A DNA stretch of 38,349 bases from Comamonadaceae bacterium (GCA_947373185.1 CANBWP010000024.1:1-38349); one strand, 5' to 3'; positions 16,267-25,149 are shown, counted from the stretch's first letter. The notes: generated by a model from the sequence alone, not told the origin. Translations and numbers: made by a program.

Positions 16267-16533
16267 TTAACGTGAAGGTGTGCGAGGCGTGCGAGGCGCA
16301 GCCGGTGGACGACCCGCCAAGTGACGGAAGCTGATACGGCCTTTGGTCAGGTCGTACGGTGACAACTCCAGCGTGACGCGGTCGCCCGCCAAAATGCGAA
16401 TGTGATTTTTGCGCATCTTGCCTGCTGAGTAAGCGATCAACTGGTGTCCGTTGTCCAAGGTCACACGAAAACGTGTGTCAGGTAAAACCTCGTTCACAAC
16501 GCCCATCTGTTCGATCAAATCTTCTTTCGCCAT
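16267..16533 (-). CDS. infA: Translation initiation factor IF-1, C-terminally extended
   Basis: The 88-aa protein is a single S1/OB domain: [19 protein letters not shown], then [46 protein letters not shown]. This is IF-1, which binds the ribosomal A site with IF-2 and IF-3 during initiation. The normal protein is about 72 aa; a basic Pro-rich tail ([13 protein letters not shown]) is added here. It lies outside the usual secY-infA-rpmJ ribosomal cluster, as expected for the second infA copy common in Burkholderiales. That a second copy exists elsewhere is inference. The start has an AAGGA ribosome site. An 81-aa gene lies upstream on the same strand. Confidence 0.93.
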   Translation of the reverse strand: MAKEDLIEQMGVVNEVLPDTRFRVTLDNGHQLIAYSAGKMRKNHIRILAGDRVTLELSPYDLTKGRISFRHLAGRPPAAPRTPRTPSR

Positions 16534-16562
16534 TTTTTCCTTTCAGGTACTCTCTCGGGGGT

Positions 16563-16808
16563 TCAGTGAGCTTGCGTGGTGGAGCGCACCCAATCTAAAC
16601 CTTGTGCCAGTGCAAAACTGGCAGCAGCATCGCGGGTGGCGAAGTCGTTGGTAAAACACATCACCCGATCGGTACTGGCACTGCCGCGCCCGCTGGCCAC
16701 TGACACCTGCGCCGCAAAGCGGCCACAGGGCAATGCACGCGGACATGCGGCAACACGGTATTTTCCCACGGTGACGGGGATATTTTCAAAAGTAATCGTA
16801 TGAATCAT
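16563..16808 (-). CDS. Conserved hypothetical protein, 81 aa
   Basis: I do not recognise a named family. The frame starts at an ATG (MIHTITFENIPVTVGKYRV) and contains a Cys-Pro-Arg-Ala-Leu-Pro-Cys-Gly motif. It ends in an amphipathic helix (DAAASFALAQGLDWVRS). The alternating beta-alpha pattern and the position 29 bp upstream of infA on the same strand support a real gene co-transcribed with infA. No signal peptide or membrane segment is seen. No strong ribosome site precedes the ATG. Confidence 0.6.
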   Translation of the reverse strand: MIHTITFENIPVTVGKYRVAACPRALPCGRFAAQVSVASGRGSASTDRVMCFTNDFATRDAAASFALAQGLDWVRSTTQAH

Positions 16809-16816
16809 CTAATAAG

Positions 16817-17056
16817 CTAAAAAATTGGTGTGCGCAGCGCAACACCTGAATACTTGCCGATGCAAACATGCACTGGCATTTGAATCCAAATGGCCTGGTT
16901 CTGAGCACTGAAAAAAGGGGGAAGCGTGAAATCAAACCCACCCGAATTTGGGGGTGCGCCGCTCTTCTGCTGGGGCCTGAACACGAGAAATTCAGGCGGC
17001 TTGCAGGGACCGCGCTTGTCGTTGCCGCAAAAAAAGTTGGCTTCAAAGCTTGGCAA
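16817..17056 (-). CDS. Possible small protein, 79 aa (uncertain)
   Basis: The open frame reads FFCGNDKRGPCKPPEFLVF near its start and ends 8 bp before the ATG of the 81-aa gene, in the same direction. The Cys-x6-Cys arrangement and the Pro/Phe-rich composition look protein-like rather than random. The only available start is a TTG without a visible ribosome site, because an in-frame stop lies shortly upstream. It could be a real short gene with a non-standard start, the 3' remnant of a longer one, or a chance frame across a structured RNA region. Confidence 0.3.
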   Translation of the reverse strand: MPSFEANFFCGNDKRGPCKPPEFLVFRPQQKSGAPPNSGGFDFTLPPFFSAQNQAIWIQMPVHVCIGKYSGVALRTPIF

Positions 17057-17071
17057 CGAAGCCGGACTTTA

Positions 17072-17103
17072 ACACAAATGTTTTAAAAGTTGTGCGTTTT
17101 TTT
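17072..17103 (+). terminator. Candidate rho-independent terminator without an upstream plus-strand gene
   Basis: CACAA at 17073-17077 pairs with TTGTG across a TTTTAAAA-containing loop, followed by CG and a run of seven T at about 17097-17103. The T-run lies on the plus strand only, so it would end rightward transcripts. No plus-strand protein gene lies upstream within 830 bp; the nearest is cca, which ends at 16240. It may therefore end an unannotated RNA from the 16810-17070 stretch, which contains other short hairpins. Confidence 0.35.
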
Positions 17104-17296
17104 ATAACCATTTGGTCAAGACACTCAAAACAAAGCTCAACAACAGGGTGCTGCTCAGGGGAATGAACCATTCGCGGCCAAAAATTTTGAAGTGCAAATC
17201 GCCCGGTAACTTGCCCAAACCCAACTTTTCAAGCCAAGGGCGCACCCAGCTGATCAGCAACAGCGCCAAAAAGGTCACGATGAGCCAGCGCAGCAT
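17102..17296 (-). CDS. DUF2905 family small membrane protein
   Basis: The 64-aa protein has two hydrophobic segments (about residues 2-19 and 45-62) around the conserved core LGLGKLPGDLHFKIFGREWFIPLSSTLL. The L-G-x-L-P-G-D motif followed by F-x-x-P-L-x-S/T-x-L-L-L-S is diagnostic of DUF2905. It is an inner-membrane protein of unknown function. It begins 3 bp after the stop of the MidA-type methyltransferase and is almost certainly in the same transcript. Confidence 0.88.
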   Translation of the reverse strand: MLRWLIVTFLALLLISWVRPWLEKLGLGKLPGDLHFKIFGREWFIPLSSTLLLSFVLSVLTKWL

Positions 17297-17299
17297 GGT

Positions 17300-18418
17300 T
17301 TAAAGCCTGTGGCTGCGGTCGCCCGCGGCAAAACCCAGCGCCTGCCAATGTGGGTGGGTGGCAAAACCCACCACCTTGAACAACTCGCCCATCTCATGTT
17401 CGCTGATCAGCTTTAAGGCCTGCGCTCTTTCACCCAAGCTGGCCTGGGCCATGCGCTCGGCCAAGCCCAAGTTCAACAAGAACCGGGTCTGGCTGGTGTA
17501 GCCCAGCACTTGCAAGCCAGCATCTTGTCCCGCCAAGGCAATGCCTGTGAAGTTGACATGGGCCGTGATGTCTTTCAAACCAAGCGCCACCAAGGGGTCA
17601 GGGTCGGCCTTGTGTGCTTGATGGCACATGACAGTGCCCATGTGACGCTCGGGGTGAAAGTACTCCGACTCTGGAAAGCCATAGTCCAAGAAAAAGGCAG
17701 CGCCGCCTTTTTTGCTGGCCAGCAACCGTTCCGCCAAACTGGCGACAAAGGCCTCGGCTTGAGGTTGAATCTCTGTCAGGTAGTCGTGCGCCCCCAGAGG
17801 CTCAAGGGGTGGCCTCAGCGCCGTGGGCCGGTCTTGCCAGGCCAAGCCTGCGGCACCCTCGTGCCACACCACACCACGTTCGTGCCATTGGCCCTTGATT
17901 CTGTGAAGGAGCTTGACGGGCATGGCATCGAGCACCTCATTGCCCACCACCACGCCTTGCAAACTGTCCGGCCATTGCTGCAGCCATGTCACTTGGTCGC
18001 CAAACTCGGCCAAGCGGGCCTGCTGCCGCGCTTTCAGTGTGCTCGACAGATCCATGATGTTGTAACGCACAGGGGGGCATCCCAAGGCTCTGAGCTCACT
18101 CAGCAACTGATGGGCCAAGGCACCGCTGCCTGCGCCAAACTCCCAGACCTCATCGGTGCCTGTGGCCTCCAAGGCCTGGGCCACTTGCTGGGCCAGGGCC
18201 GCGCCAAACAAGGGCGACAACTCGGGCGCCGTCACAAAATCACTGCCCGATTGGGGCATGGCGCCAAACTTGGGTTGCTCATTGGCGTAATAGCCCAAAC
18301 CTGGCTCGTACAAAGCCATGGCCATGAACCGATCAAAGGGCAGCCAGCCTTGGGCCGCCAAAATGGCCTTGTGCACCCGCGCCAGCATCGCGGTCGTTAA
18401 ACTATCAGCTTCTGTCAT
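17300..18418 (-). CDS. SAM-dependent methyltransferase, MidA/NDUFAF7 family
   Basis: The 372-aa protein belongs to the COG1565 class-I methyltransferases. Characteristic segments are FMAMALYEPGLGYYA, SDFVTAPELSPLFG, WEFGAGSGALAHQLL (SAM-binding glycines), VVGNEVLDAMPVKLL and AAFFLDYGFPESEYFHPER. The eukaryotic relative NDUFAF7/MidA dimethylates an arginine on a complex I subunit; the bacterial substrate is not established. The start at 18418 (MTEADSLTT) fits the family, and a longer open frame upstream is Arg/Pro-rich and probably untranslated. Its start codon overlaps an in-frame ATG of the divergent SDR gene in a CATG. Confidence 0.9.
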   Translation of the reverse strand: MTEADSLTTAMLARVHKAILAAQGWLPFDRFMAMALYEPGLGYYANEQPKFGAMPQSGSDFVTAPELSPLFGAALAQQVAQALEATGTDEVWEFGAGSGALAHQLLSELRALGCPPVRYNIMDLSSTLKARQQARLAEFGDQVTWLQQWPDSLQGVVVGNEVLDAMPVKLLHRIKGQWHERGVVWHEGAAGLAWQDRPTALRPPLEPLGAHDYLTEIQPQAEAFVASLAERLLASKKGGAAFFLDYGFPESEYFHPERHMGTVMCHQAHKADPDPLVALGLKDITAHVNFTGIALAGQDAGLQVLGYTSQTRFLLNLGLAERMAQASLGERAQALKLISEHEMGELFKVVGFATHPHWQALGFAAGDRSHRL

Positions 18419-18437
18419 GTCCCCAGATTGTCCCCGA

Positions 18438-19283
18438 ATGTCGGCTCCTTTTTTCTCTGCCCCCCGCACGGCCCTGGTCACAGGCGCCGGCAAACGCCTA
18501 GGCCGCGAAATTGCCTTGGGCTTGGCCAAGGCCGGGTGGCGCGTGGCCGTGCACTACAGAAGCTCGGCGGCCGAGGCGCTGCAAACAGCCAAAGACTGTT
18601 TGGCGCTGCGTTCTTCCAGTGCTGACTTGAGCTCCCCCTCTCTGGCAGCCGACCCCCATGACTTTATTTTCAAAGCTGATTTGGCTGACGAAGCCGCGAC
18701 GCGCCAACTGCTGCCCCAAGTGATTGCACAGTTGGGCACGGTCGACGCGGTGGTCAACAGCGCCGCTTTGTTTGAGCACGACGATGCGCACAGCTTCAGC
18801 TACGCCAACATGGCGCAGCACTGGGCCACCAACACGGGTGCGGCCATCTTGTTGGCGCAGGCCTTGCACCAGCACTGCCAAGCACGTGCTGCTCAAACTC
18901 AAGCTCACACGGCACAAGCCGCAGACGCCGTCGTGATCAACATGCTCGATCAAAAGTTGTGGAACCCCAACCCCGACTTTTTAAGTTACACCTTGTCCAA
19001 GGCCGCGTTGGAAGCCGCCAACACCTTGCTGGCCCAAGCCTTGGCGCCTCGGGTGCGTGTGGTGGGCGTAGCGCCTGGCCTGACCCTCACCAGCCACATG
19101 CTGGACGACGACAAATTCAAACAACTGCACACCCTGAGCCCTTTGGGCCGCTCTTCTTCTGTAGAAGATGTGGTCAGCACCGTGGTCTTTGCCATGCACA
19201 ACCGCGCCATCACCGGCACCACCCTGTTGGTCGATGGCGGACAGCACTTGATGAAATTCGAGCGCGACTTTTCTTTGATGTGA
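18438..19283 (+). CDS. SDR family oxidoreductase, probable dihydropteridine/dihydromonapterin reductase
   Basis: The 281-aa protein is a classical SDR. It has TGAGKRLGREIALGLAKAGW, with the cofactor loop at about residues 15-22, the catalytic Tyr184-x3-Lys188 (SYTLSKAALE), and GQHL near the C-terminus. The loop is TGxxxRxG with Arg20 instead of the usual middle Gly, the signature that separates PTR1/FolM pteridine reductases from ordinary SDRs. The gene directly precedes folB (7 bp gap), supporting a pterin role: NADPH-dependent reduction of dihydromonapterin or dihydrofolate. A loop around residues 150-165, rich in Ala and Gln, is an insertion. Start choice is uncertain: ATG 18438 is used, but ATG 18417, overlapping the divergent methyltransferase start, is possible. 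Confidence 0.82.
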   Translation: MSAPFFSAPRTALVTGAGKRLGREIALGLAKAGWRVAVHYRSSAAEALQTAKDCLALRSSSADLSSPSLAADPHDFIFKADLADEAATRQLLPQVIAQLGTVDAVVNSAALFEHDDAHSFSYANMAQHWATNTGAAILLAQALHQHCQARAAQTQAHTAQAADAVVINMLDQKLWNPNPDFLSYTLSKAALEAANTLLAQALAPRVRVVGVAPGLTLTSHMLDDDKFKQLHTLSPLGRSSSVEDVVSTVVFAMHNRAITGTTLLVDGGQHLMKFERDFSLM

Positions 19284-19290
19284 GCACCCC

Positions 19291-19680
19291 ATGACGGCCA
19301 CAAACACTTCCACGGTCCATTCCGGCAACCAAACACTCACCCTGATTGGTTTACGGTTCGATGCCAACTTGGGCATTTTGGAACACGAAAAAACAGCCCC
19401 CCAACCGATTCAGGTGGACGCCGAGCTCAACCTCGGCCCGCAACCTTTGTTGCCGCACGATGACGACATCAGCAACGTGCTGGACTATCGCAAAGTGCGC
19501 AAAATCATCATCGACGAATGCACTGCCGAGCACGTCAATTTGCTGGAAAGCCTCATTGGCAAACTGGCGCACCGACTCATGCAATTGCATGGTGTCAAAG
19601 GCGTGCGCGTGAAAATTGCCAAATTAGAAATTTTTGAAGATTGCGAAGTTGCCATTCGCATGGAAACAGGACAATGGTGA
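19291..19680 (+). CDS. folB: Dihydroneopterin aldolase
   Basis: The 129-aa protein converts 7,8-dihydroneopterin to 6-hydroxymethyl-dihydropterin in folate synthesis. Family features are [17 protein letters not shown] near the N-terminus, QVDAELNL, and [17 protein letters not shown] with the substrate-binding region. Then comes [16 protein letters not shown] (the conserved Glu of LLE(S/T)L) and a C-terminal [16 protein letters not shown]. About 15 extra residues precede the fold. It is sandwiched between the pteridine-reductase-like SDR and ttcA with minimal spacing, indicating one operon. Confidence 0.92.
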   Translation: MTATNTSTVHSGNQTLTLIGLRFDANLGILEHEKTAPQPIQVDAELNLGPQPLLPHDDDISNVLDYRKVRKIIIDECTAEHVNLLESLIGKLAHRLMQLHGVKGVRVKIAKLEIFEDCEVAIRMETGQW

Positions 19681-19684
19681 CCCC

Positions 19685-20641
19685 ATGAATGCACCCACCC
19701 CCAACAGCTGGCTAGAAGCCGAAGACAACGCGTTAGAGGCCGAAGCAAAAGCCAAGGCCCTCAAAATTGAACGCGAAACGCACAAGCTCGAAAAACGCCT
19801 GTGCCGCCAAGTGGGTCAAGCCATCAGCGAATTCAACATGATTGAAGAAGGCGACCGCGTCATGGTCTGCATGTCAGGTGGCAAAGACAGCTACGGCATG
19901 CTCGACATCTTGCTCAAAATGAAAGCCCGCGCGCCTGTTGACTTCGAGCTCATCGCCGTCAACTTGGACCAAAAGCAACCCGGCTTTCCCGCAGAGATCT
20001 TGCCGGCGTACTTGAAAAACGTGGGCATTCCGTTTCACATCGAAACGCAAGACACCTATTCCATCGTCAAGGACAAAATTCCTGAAGGCAAAACCATGTG
20101 CAGTTTGTGCAGTCGTTTGCGCCGTGGCATTTTGTACAAAGTCGCTCGCGAACTCAAATGCAACAAATTGGCCTTGGGCCATCACCGCGATGACATGTTG
20201 CAAACCTTTTTCTTGAACATGTTCTTTGGCGGCAAACTCAAAGGCATGCCCCCCAAATTGCTGAGTGACAACGGCGAATTCATGGTGATCCGTCCGCTGG
20301 CCCACGTGGCCGAAGCCGACCTCACGCGCTGGGCCGAGCACCGACAGTTCCCCATCATTCCTTGCACCTTGTGCGGCAGCCAAGAAAACCTGCAGCGCAA
20401 ACAAATTGGCAACATGATTCGCGAGTGGCAAAAGAAATTTCCGGGCCGCATTGAAAACATGTTTGCCGCTTTGCAAAACGTGGTGCCTTCTCATTTAATG
20501 GACACCCAGTTGCACGACTTCAAACATTTGAAAATCACTGGCATGCCAAGCGACGATGGCGACAAAGCATTTGACGAAGAAAGCTTTGACGCGCCCAATG
20601 TGATGGCCAGCTTGCAAGGTGTGCAAGTGGTTCAACTCTGA
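19685..20641 (+). CDS. ttcA: tRNA 2-thiocytidine(32) synthetase TtcA
   Basis: This enzyme thiolates cytidine 32 in certain tRNAs using ATP, an Fe-S cluster and sulfur from IscS. The 318-aa protein has the PP-loop SGGKDS at residues 64-69 and the two CxxC motifs CSLC (before SRLRRG) and CTLC (before [10 protein letters not shown]) that hold the cluster. [20 protein letters not shown] is also characteristic. The ATG at 19685, 4 bp after folB's stop, starts MNAPTPNSW, and the frame's upstream extension overlaps folB. The N-terminal helix is rich in Glu, Ala and Lys, as in betaproteobacterial homologues. Confidence 0.95.
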   Translation: MNAPTPNSWLEAEDNALEAEAKAKALKIERETHKLEKRLCRQVGQAISEFNMIEEGDRVMVCMSGGKDSYGMLDILLKMKARAPVDFELIAVNLDQKQPGFPAEILPAYLKNVGIPFHIETQDTYSIVKDKIPEGKTMCSLCSRLRRGILYKVARELKCNKLALGHHRDDMLQTFFLNMFFGGKLKGMPPKLLSDNGEFMVIRPLAHVAEADLTRWAEHRQFPIIPCTLCGSQENLQRKQIGNMIREWQKKFPGRIENMFAALQNVVPSHLMDTQLHDFKHLKITGMPSDDGDKAFDEESFDAPNVMASLQGVQVVQL

Positions 20642-20669
20642 GCCTTCACGTCAACACGAGGTGCTTCAC

Positions 20670-21329
20670 ATGACACGTCATTTCAAGTTTTGGACTTTGG
20701 CTTTCGCCACTGCTTGCTTGTCACTTCTGAGCGGCTGCAGCAGCATGCGCGTCATTGAAAGCAAGGTTCAAACCAGCACCCAATGGACAACCGCCGCGCC
20801 CACGCAAGCGCTGTTTCGTTTGGAGCGTCTGCCAGCCGATGCCCATAACCTGCAAGCAGGTTGGGCCGAAGTCGAATTGGAATCGGCGCTTGCGCCACTG
20901 GGATGGACCCGCAACGATGCCCAGGCGCAGTACAGCGTTTGGATTGGCGTGCGCGCCGCCGAGTTCATTGCCGACCCATGGGGCCGCCCAGTGCAAGGCC
21001 CTTGGGTGAGCCAAGTGCATGTGAGCATGGGCAATGGCTATCGCCCCCGCGGCACAGGTGTGGGGGTCGGATGGGGCATCGGCATGAGCAATGTGCCCTA
21101 CCCCGGCGTGCGCCCAGGTTTTCCTGCGCCCCTAGGCTATACCCAAGAAGTCAGCATCCTCATTCGCGATCTCCAAACCAGCAACGTGGTGTACCAAACC
21201 AAAGCCACCCACGAAGGTCCATGGGCCGATCACGCCACCATTGTTCGCGTCATGATCGGTGCAGCCTTACAAGGTTTCCCCAGCCCAAGCGCTGTGAAAC
21301 GAAGCGTCAACACCAGCATCGCCCGATAA
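20670..21329 (+). CDS. DUF4136 domain-containing lipoprotein
   Basis: The 219-aa protein has a lipoprotein signal: RHFKFWTLAFATACLSLLSGC, with Cys23 as the predicted lipidation site. The mature part is a DUF4136-type domain (WTTAAPTQALFRLERLP, then ALAPLGWTRNDAQAQYSVWI). A Gly/Pro-rich central loop (GTGVGVGWGIGMSNVPYPG) and a beta-strand segment YTQEVSILIRDLQTSNVVYQTKA follow. DUF4136 proteins are envelope lipoproteins of unknown function. The stop codon directly abuts the ATG of the histidine phosphatase gene. Confidence 0.85.
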   Translation: MTRHFKFWTLAFATACLSLLSGCSSMRVIESKVQTSTQWTTAAPTQALFRLERLPADAHNLQAGWAEVELESALAPLGWTRNDAQAQYSVWIGVRAAEFIADPWGRPVQGPWVSQVHVSMGNGYRPRGTGVGVGWGIGMSNVPYPGVRPGFPAPLGYTQEVSILIRDLQTSNVVYQTKATHEGPWADHATIVRVMIGAALQGFPSPSAVKRSVNTSIAR

Positions 21330-21968
21330 ATGCAAGCCACTCGCATCGTTGCCATTCGTCATGGCGAAACCGCTTGGAACGTCGACACCCGCATCCAAGG
21401 TCAACTCGACATCCCCCTCAACGCCAAAGGCGAGTGGCAGGCCGCGCAATTGGCCAAGGCCTTGGCAGCGCAAGACCCACTGCACGCGGTGTACACCAGT
21501 GATTTAAAGCGCGCGCATCAAACTGCGACGGCAGTGGCCGTGCAGCAAGGCTTACAGGCCATCAGCCACCCTGGCCTGCGCGAGCGCGGCTTTGGCGCAT
21601 TTGAAGGCAAAACCTTTGCCGAGATAGAAAAAGACTTGCCCGAAGATTCCATGCGCTGGCGCAAGCGCGATCCCCTGTGGACGCCGCCACAAGGTGGTGA
21701 ATCTTTGCGGGTGATGGAACAACGCGTGCGCCAAACGCTCGATGAACTGGCGGCCAAGCATGTGGGGCAACACATTGCGCTGTTTGCACATGGCGGCGTG
21801 ATGGACTTGCTGTACCGCATTGCCACAGGCCAAGACTTGCAAGCCCCTCGCTCTTGGACCCTGACCAACACCGCCGTCAACCGTTTGCTGTGGACGCCTG
21901 AGAGCGTGTCCTTGGTGGGCTGGGCTGACACATCGCATTTGGACGAAGCCACGCGCGACGAATTCTGA
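21330..21968 (+). CDS. Histidine phosphatase family protein (phosphoglycerate mutase-like)
   Basis: The 212-aa protein has the RHGETAWN motif at residues 10-17, in which His11 is the phospho-acceptor. It also has YTSDLKRAHQTA, LRERGFGAFEGKT and the second catalytic His in ALFAHGGVMDLLY. Members include cofactor-dependent phosphoglycerate mutase, alpha-ribazole phosphatase and broad phosphatases; the length and GAFEGKT segment favour a phosphatase. The true substrate is unknown. It starts at the base after the stop of the lipoprotein gene and converges with ruvB. Confidence 0.9.
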   Translation: MQATRIVAIRHGETAWNVDTRIQGQLDIPLNAKGEWQAAQLAKALAAQDPLHAVYTSDLKRAHQTATAVAVQQGLQAISHPGLRERGFGAFEGKTFAEIEKDLPEDSMRWRKRDPLWTPPQGGESLRVMEQRVRQTLDELAAKHVGQHIALFAHGGVMDLLYRIATGQDLQAPRSWTLTNTAVNRLLWTPESVSLVGWADTSHLDEATRDEF

Positions 21969-21984
21969 AACTTCAGTCAGTGTT

Positions 21985-23040
21985 TCAGTCTTGCGTGAAA
22001 CTTTTGGGCGGCGTCACGCCCAAGTGACGATAGGCTGCCAAGGTGGCCATTCTGCCGCGCGGTGTGCGCTGCAAGAAGCCTTGTTGAATCAAATACGGCT
22101 CGATCACATCTTCAATCGTGTCGCGCTCCTCGCCAATGCTGGCGGCAATGTTGTCAAGGCCCACAGGCCCGCCATCAAAGCGGTGGATCACCGCTTCCAA
22201 CAACTTACGGTCCATCAAATCGAAACCTTCTGGATCGACATCGAGCATGGCCAGCGCACGCTTGGCAATGTCGTGCGTGATGTGGCCCACGCCTTTGACA
22301 TCGGCGTAATCGCGAACGCGCCGGAGCAATCGATTGGCAATGCGCGGCGTGCCGCGTGAGCGTTTGGCAATTTCCTGCCCCCCTGCTGGGTCCATGGGCG
22401 CTTTGAGCAAGCTGGCACTGCGCGTCACAATGCGCGCCAATTCTTCGGGCGTGTAAAACTCAAGGCGCGACACAATGCCAAACCTGTCGCGCAATGGGTT
22501 GGTGAGCATGCCCGCACGGGTGGTGGCACCCACCAAGGTAAACGGTTGCAAATCGAGTTTGATGCTGCGCGCAGCAGGCCCTTCCCCAATCATGATGTCG
22601 ATTTGGTAGTCCTCGAGCGCGGGGTACAAAATTTCCTCGACCACGGGTGACAAGCGGTGAATCTCGTCAATGAACAGCACGTCGTTCTTTTCCAAATTGG
22701 TCAGCAACGCGGCCAGGTCTTTGGGTTTTTCAAGCACGGGGCCACTGGTTTGACGCAGGTTCACGCCCAGCTCGGCGGCAATGATGTGGCTCAAGGTGGT
22801 CTTGCCCAAACCAGGCGGGCCAAACAAGAGCACATGGTCGAGAGGCTCGCCGCGCATCTTGGCGGCGCCAATGAAAATCTCAAGCTGCTCGCGCACCTTG
22901 GCTTGGCCCACGTAGTCGTCTAGCAGCTTGGGGCGCAGGGCCCGCTCGATGGCTTCTTCTTGCGGTGTTTCGGGCGTGGCATCGACCATGCGCACGGGTG
23001 GCGGAGGTGGCGTTCCAAAGTCGTCGGTTTGAATGCTCAT
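21985..23040 (-). CDS. ruvB: Holliday junction branch migration DNA helicase RuvB
   Basis: The 351-aa AAA+ motor drives branch migration with RuvA. Walker A is GPPGLGKT (about residues 74-81), Walker B is LFIDEIHRL, sensor 1 is [19 protein letters not shown], and the winged-helix C-terminal domain has [20 protein letters not shown] and ends [16 protein letters not shown]. The length matches the family. It lies 12 bp downstream of ruvA in the same direction. ruvC is not in the window. Confidence 0.98.
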   Translation of the reverse strand: MSIQTDDFGTPPPPPVRMVDATPETPQEEAIERALRPKLLDDYVGQAKVREQLEIFIGAAKMRGEPLDHVLLFGPPGLGKTTLSHIIAAELGVNLRQTSGPVLEKPKDLAALLTNLEKNDVLFIDEIHRLSPVVEEILYPALEDYQIDIMIGEGPAARSIKLDLQPFTLVGATTRAGMLTNPLRDRFGIVSRLEFYTPEELARIVTRSASLLKAPMDPAGGQEIAKRSRGTPRIANRLLRRVRDYADVKGVGHITHDIAKRALAMLDVDPEGFDLMDRKLLEAVIHRFDGGPVGLDNIAASIGEERDTIEDVIEPYLIQQGFLQRTPRGRMATLAAYRHLGVTPPKSFTQD

Positions 23041-23052
23041 GTTTCGTTCAAG

Positions 23053-23625
23053 TTATTTGGCCAAGGCCTTGAGCGCCATTTTGATGCCATCGCTCACGCC
23101 CACATCGGCGGGCAAGGCTTTGAGGGCCAAAGCGGCTTCTTTGTCACTGTAGCCCAAAGCCACCAGCGCTTGCAAAATGTCGTTGGCATGGTCGTGCGAC
23201 GTGCCAGCAGGCGTGAGCAAATCGGCGCCCAATTTGCCCTTCAACTCCAACAGCAAACGTTCGGCGGTTTTTTTGCCAATGCCGGGCACCTTCACCAGGC
23301 GACCCGCTTCTTGTTGCGTGATGGCCTGCGCCAAATCGGCCACACCCATGCCCGACAGCACGCTCAGAGCAGTGCGAGGACCGACGCCAGAAATTTTGAT
23401 CAACTGCCGAAAAGCCGCACGTTCTTCAGTCGTGGCAAAGCCATACAAGAGCTGCGCATCTTCTCGCACCACAAAGTGCGTGAGCAATTTCACTTTCTCG
23501 CCCAGCGCCGGCAAGTTGTAAAAGGTGCTCATGGGCACACTCACCTCGTAGCCCACGCCATGGCAATCCACCATCACTTCGGGTGGGTTTTTGTCGATCA
23601 AAGTGCCTGTTAACTGACCAATCAT
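23053..23625 (-). CDS. ruvA: Holliday junction branch migration protein RuvA
   Basis: The 190-aa protein tetramerises on the Holliday junction and loads RuvB. It starts [26 protein letters not shown], an OB fold with GVGYEV. Two helix-hairpin-helix motifs follow ([20 protein letters not shown] and [20 protein letters not shown]). The C-terminal RuvB-binding helix bundle contains [19 protein letters not shown]. It is divergent from phoH, and the 99-bp gap between them must hold both promoters. Confidence 0.98.
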   Translation of the reverse strand: MIGQLTGTLIDKNPPEVMVDCHGVGYEVSVPMSTFYNLPALGEKVKLLTHFVVREDAQLLYGFATTEERAAFRQLIKISGVGPRTALSVLSGMGVADLAQAITQQEAGRLVKVPGIGKKTAERLLLELKGKLGADLLTPAGTSHDHANDILQALVALGYSDKEAALALKALPADVGVSDGIKMALKALAK

Positions 23626-23724
23626 GGCGTGCCGTTCTTCTTCTGCAGATAAGTGCCTATCATTACGGGGTAGGACACATCAGCCAAGGGCTGAGGCGCC
23701 TATTTTCTACTGAGGATTATCAGC

Positions 23725-24681
23725 TTGATTGTCAGACACAACTTCACGCCGCACAACAATATCCGCATGACGCATCTTTGCGGCCCCATGGACGCCCATT
23801 TGCGCACCATCGAGGCCGGCTTGCAAGTCAAAATTGCGCACCGGCATGAGCAGTTCAAAATTGATGGCCCCAAGGCACGTGCCAACCAGGCGCTGGAGCT
23901 GCTGCAGGCCCTTTATGAAATGGCCGACCGCCCCCTTAAAGAAGACTCGATTCAACTCATGATGACGGGTGACCCCGAGGTGGCCAACAACCCCGATGTG
24001 CCCACCTTGCAAACGCGCAGGGCTGACCTGAAAGCCCGCACGCCCGTGCAAGCCATGTACATGGAGAACATTGCCACCCACGACATCACGTTTGGCATTG
24101 GCCCGGCGGGTACCGGCAAAACTTATTTGGCAGTGGCCTGCGCGGTCGACGCATTGGAGCGCGCCAGTGTGCAACGCATCGTGCTAACCCGCCCAGCTGT
24201 GGAAGCGGGCGAGCGCTTGGGCTTCTTGCCGGGCGATTTGTCGCAAAAGGTCGACCCGTATTTACGCCCTTTGTACGATGCCCTCTACGACCTGATGGGC
24301 TACGACAAAGTGCAAAAAGCCTTCGAGCGCAACGCCATCGAGATTGCGCCTTTGGCTTTCATGCGAGGCCGCACCTTGAACAATGCCTTTGTGATTTTGG
24401 ACGAGGCACAAAACACCACGCCCGAACAAATGAAAATGTTCCTCACACGCATTGGCTTTGGTGCCAAGGCGGTGGTGACGGGCGATGTGAGCCAAATCGA
24501 TTTGCCCAAAGGGCAGCTCAGCGGCTTGATTGATGCAGAGCGAGTTTTAAGGCGCGTCAAAGGCATCGCCATGACGCGTTTTTCCAGTGCAGACGTGGTG
24601 CGACATCCTTTGGTGGCGCGCATTGTGGATGCTTATGATGCGCAGCGAACCACGGTGCGCAGCAGATCGATTGACGCTTGA
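23725..24681 (+). CDS. PhoH family ATPase
   Basis: The 318-aa protein has Walker A GPAGTGKT (residues 126-133), the switch-like segment LTRPAVEAGERLGFLPGD, and Walker B FVILDEAQNT near residue 228. The N-terminal region precedes it as in PhoH-like (PhoL/YbeZ) proteins, which act with YbeY in RNA and ribosome metabolism. The start is a TTG: it opens with MIVRHNFTP, as expected for this family, and GAGGA at 23711-23715 lies at the right distance. No ATG is available before residue 15. ybeY follows 6 bp downstream. Confidence 0.93.
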   Translation: MIVRHNFTPHNNIRMTHLCGPMDAHLRTIEAGLQVKIAHRHEQFKIDGPKARANQALELLQALYEMADRPLKEDSIQLMMTGDPEVANNPDVPTLQTRRADLKARTPVQAMYMENIATHDITFGIGPAGTGKTYLAVACAVDALERASVQRIVLTRPAVEAGERLGFLPGDLSQKVDPYLRPLYDALYDLMGYDKVQKAFERNAIEIAPLAFMRGRTLNNAFVILDEAQNTTPEQMKMFLTRIGFGAKAVVTGDVSQIDLPKGQLSGLIDAERVLRRVKGIAMTRFSSADVVRHPLVARIVDAYDAQRTTVRSRSIDA

Positions 24682-24687
24682 AAAAAT

Positions 24688-25140
24688 ATGGCTTTACCTA
24701 CACTCAGTTTGTCTTTGCAATTTGGCGACATCCCGCACGCTGCGCGCCATCGCGCTGCCCTGCCACGTCACAAAGTAGCCCGCTGGATTCGTCACAGCCT
24801 GGCGCATGACGGCGAAATCACGGTGCGCATTGTGGATGCCGAAGAAGGTCAGCGCTTGAACCGTGAGTTTCGCAAGAAAGATTACGCCACCAATGTGCTG
24901 ACGTTTGATTACATGCAATCACCTGTGGTGATGGCAGACCTGGTGTTGTGCGCGCCGGTAGTGGCCAAGGAAGCCCGCGAGCAAGGCAAAACATTGCAGG
25001 CGCACTATGCGCATTTGCTGGTACATGGCACGCTGCATGCGCAGGGTTGGGATCATGAGACGAGTGAGGCCGATGCAGAGGCCATGGAGGCGCATGAGAT
25101 TGAGATCATGCACAGGCTAGGGTTTAAGAACCCGTATTAA
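24688..25140 (+). CDS. ybeY: rRNA maturation RNase YbeY
   Basis: The 150-aa single-strand-specific endoribonuclease acts in 16S rRNA 3' maturation and 70S quality control. The zinc-binding signature [11 protein letters not shown] (HGxLHxxGxDH) is intact, preceded by [19 protein letters not shown], the second family motif. The N-terminus (about 20 residues) is slightly longer than in E. coli. It is co-transcribed with phoH, a widely conserved pairing. Its stop lies about 9 bp from the end of the convergent small antitoxin-like gene. Confidence 0.96.
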   Translation: MALPTLSLSLQFGDIPHAARHRAALPRHKVARWIRHSLAHDGEITVRIVDAEEGQRLNREFRKKDYATNVLTFDYMQSPVVMADLVLCAPVVAKEAREQGKTLQAHYAHLLVHGTLHAQGWDHETSEADAEAMEAHEIEIMHRLGFKNPY

Positions 25141-25149
25141 TTTCAGAGG

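Noticed and set aside
16261..16270. CCCCAATTAA at the infA stop resembling the tip of the palindromic elements
   Set aside because: Only ten bases with no GTCAGATC part or partner; likely chance.
17510..18400. Long plus-strand open frame opposite the MidA-type methyltransferase
   Set aside because: Shadow frame; the minus-strand product has all the family motifs.
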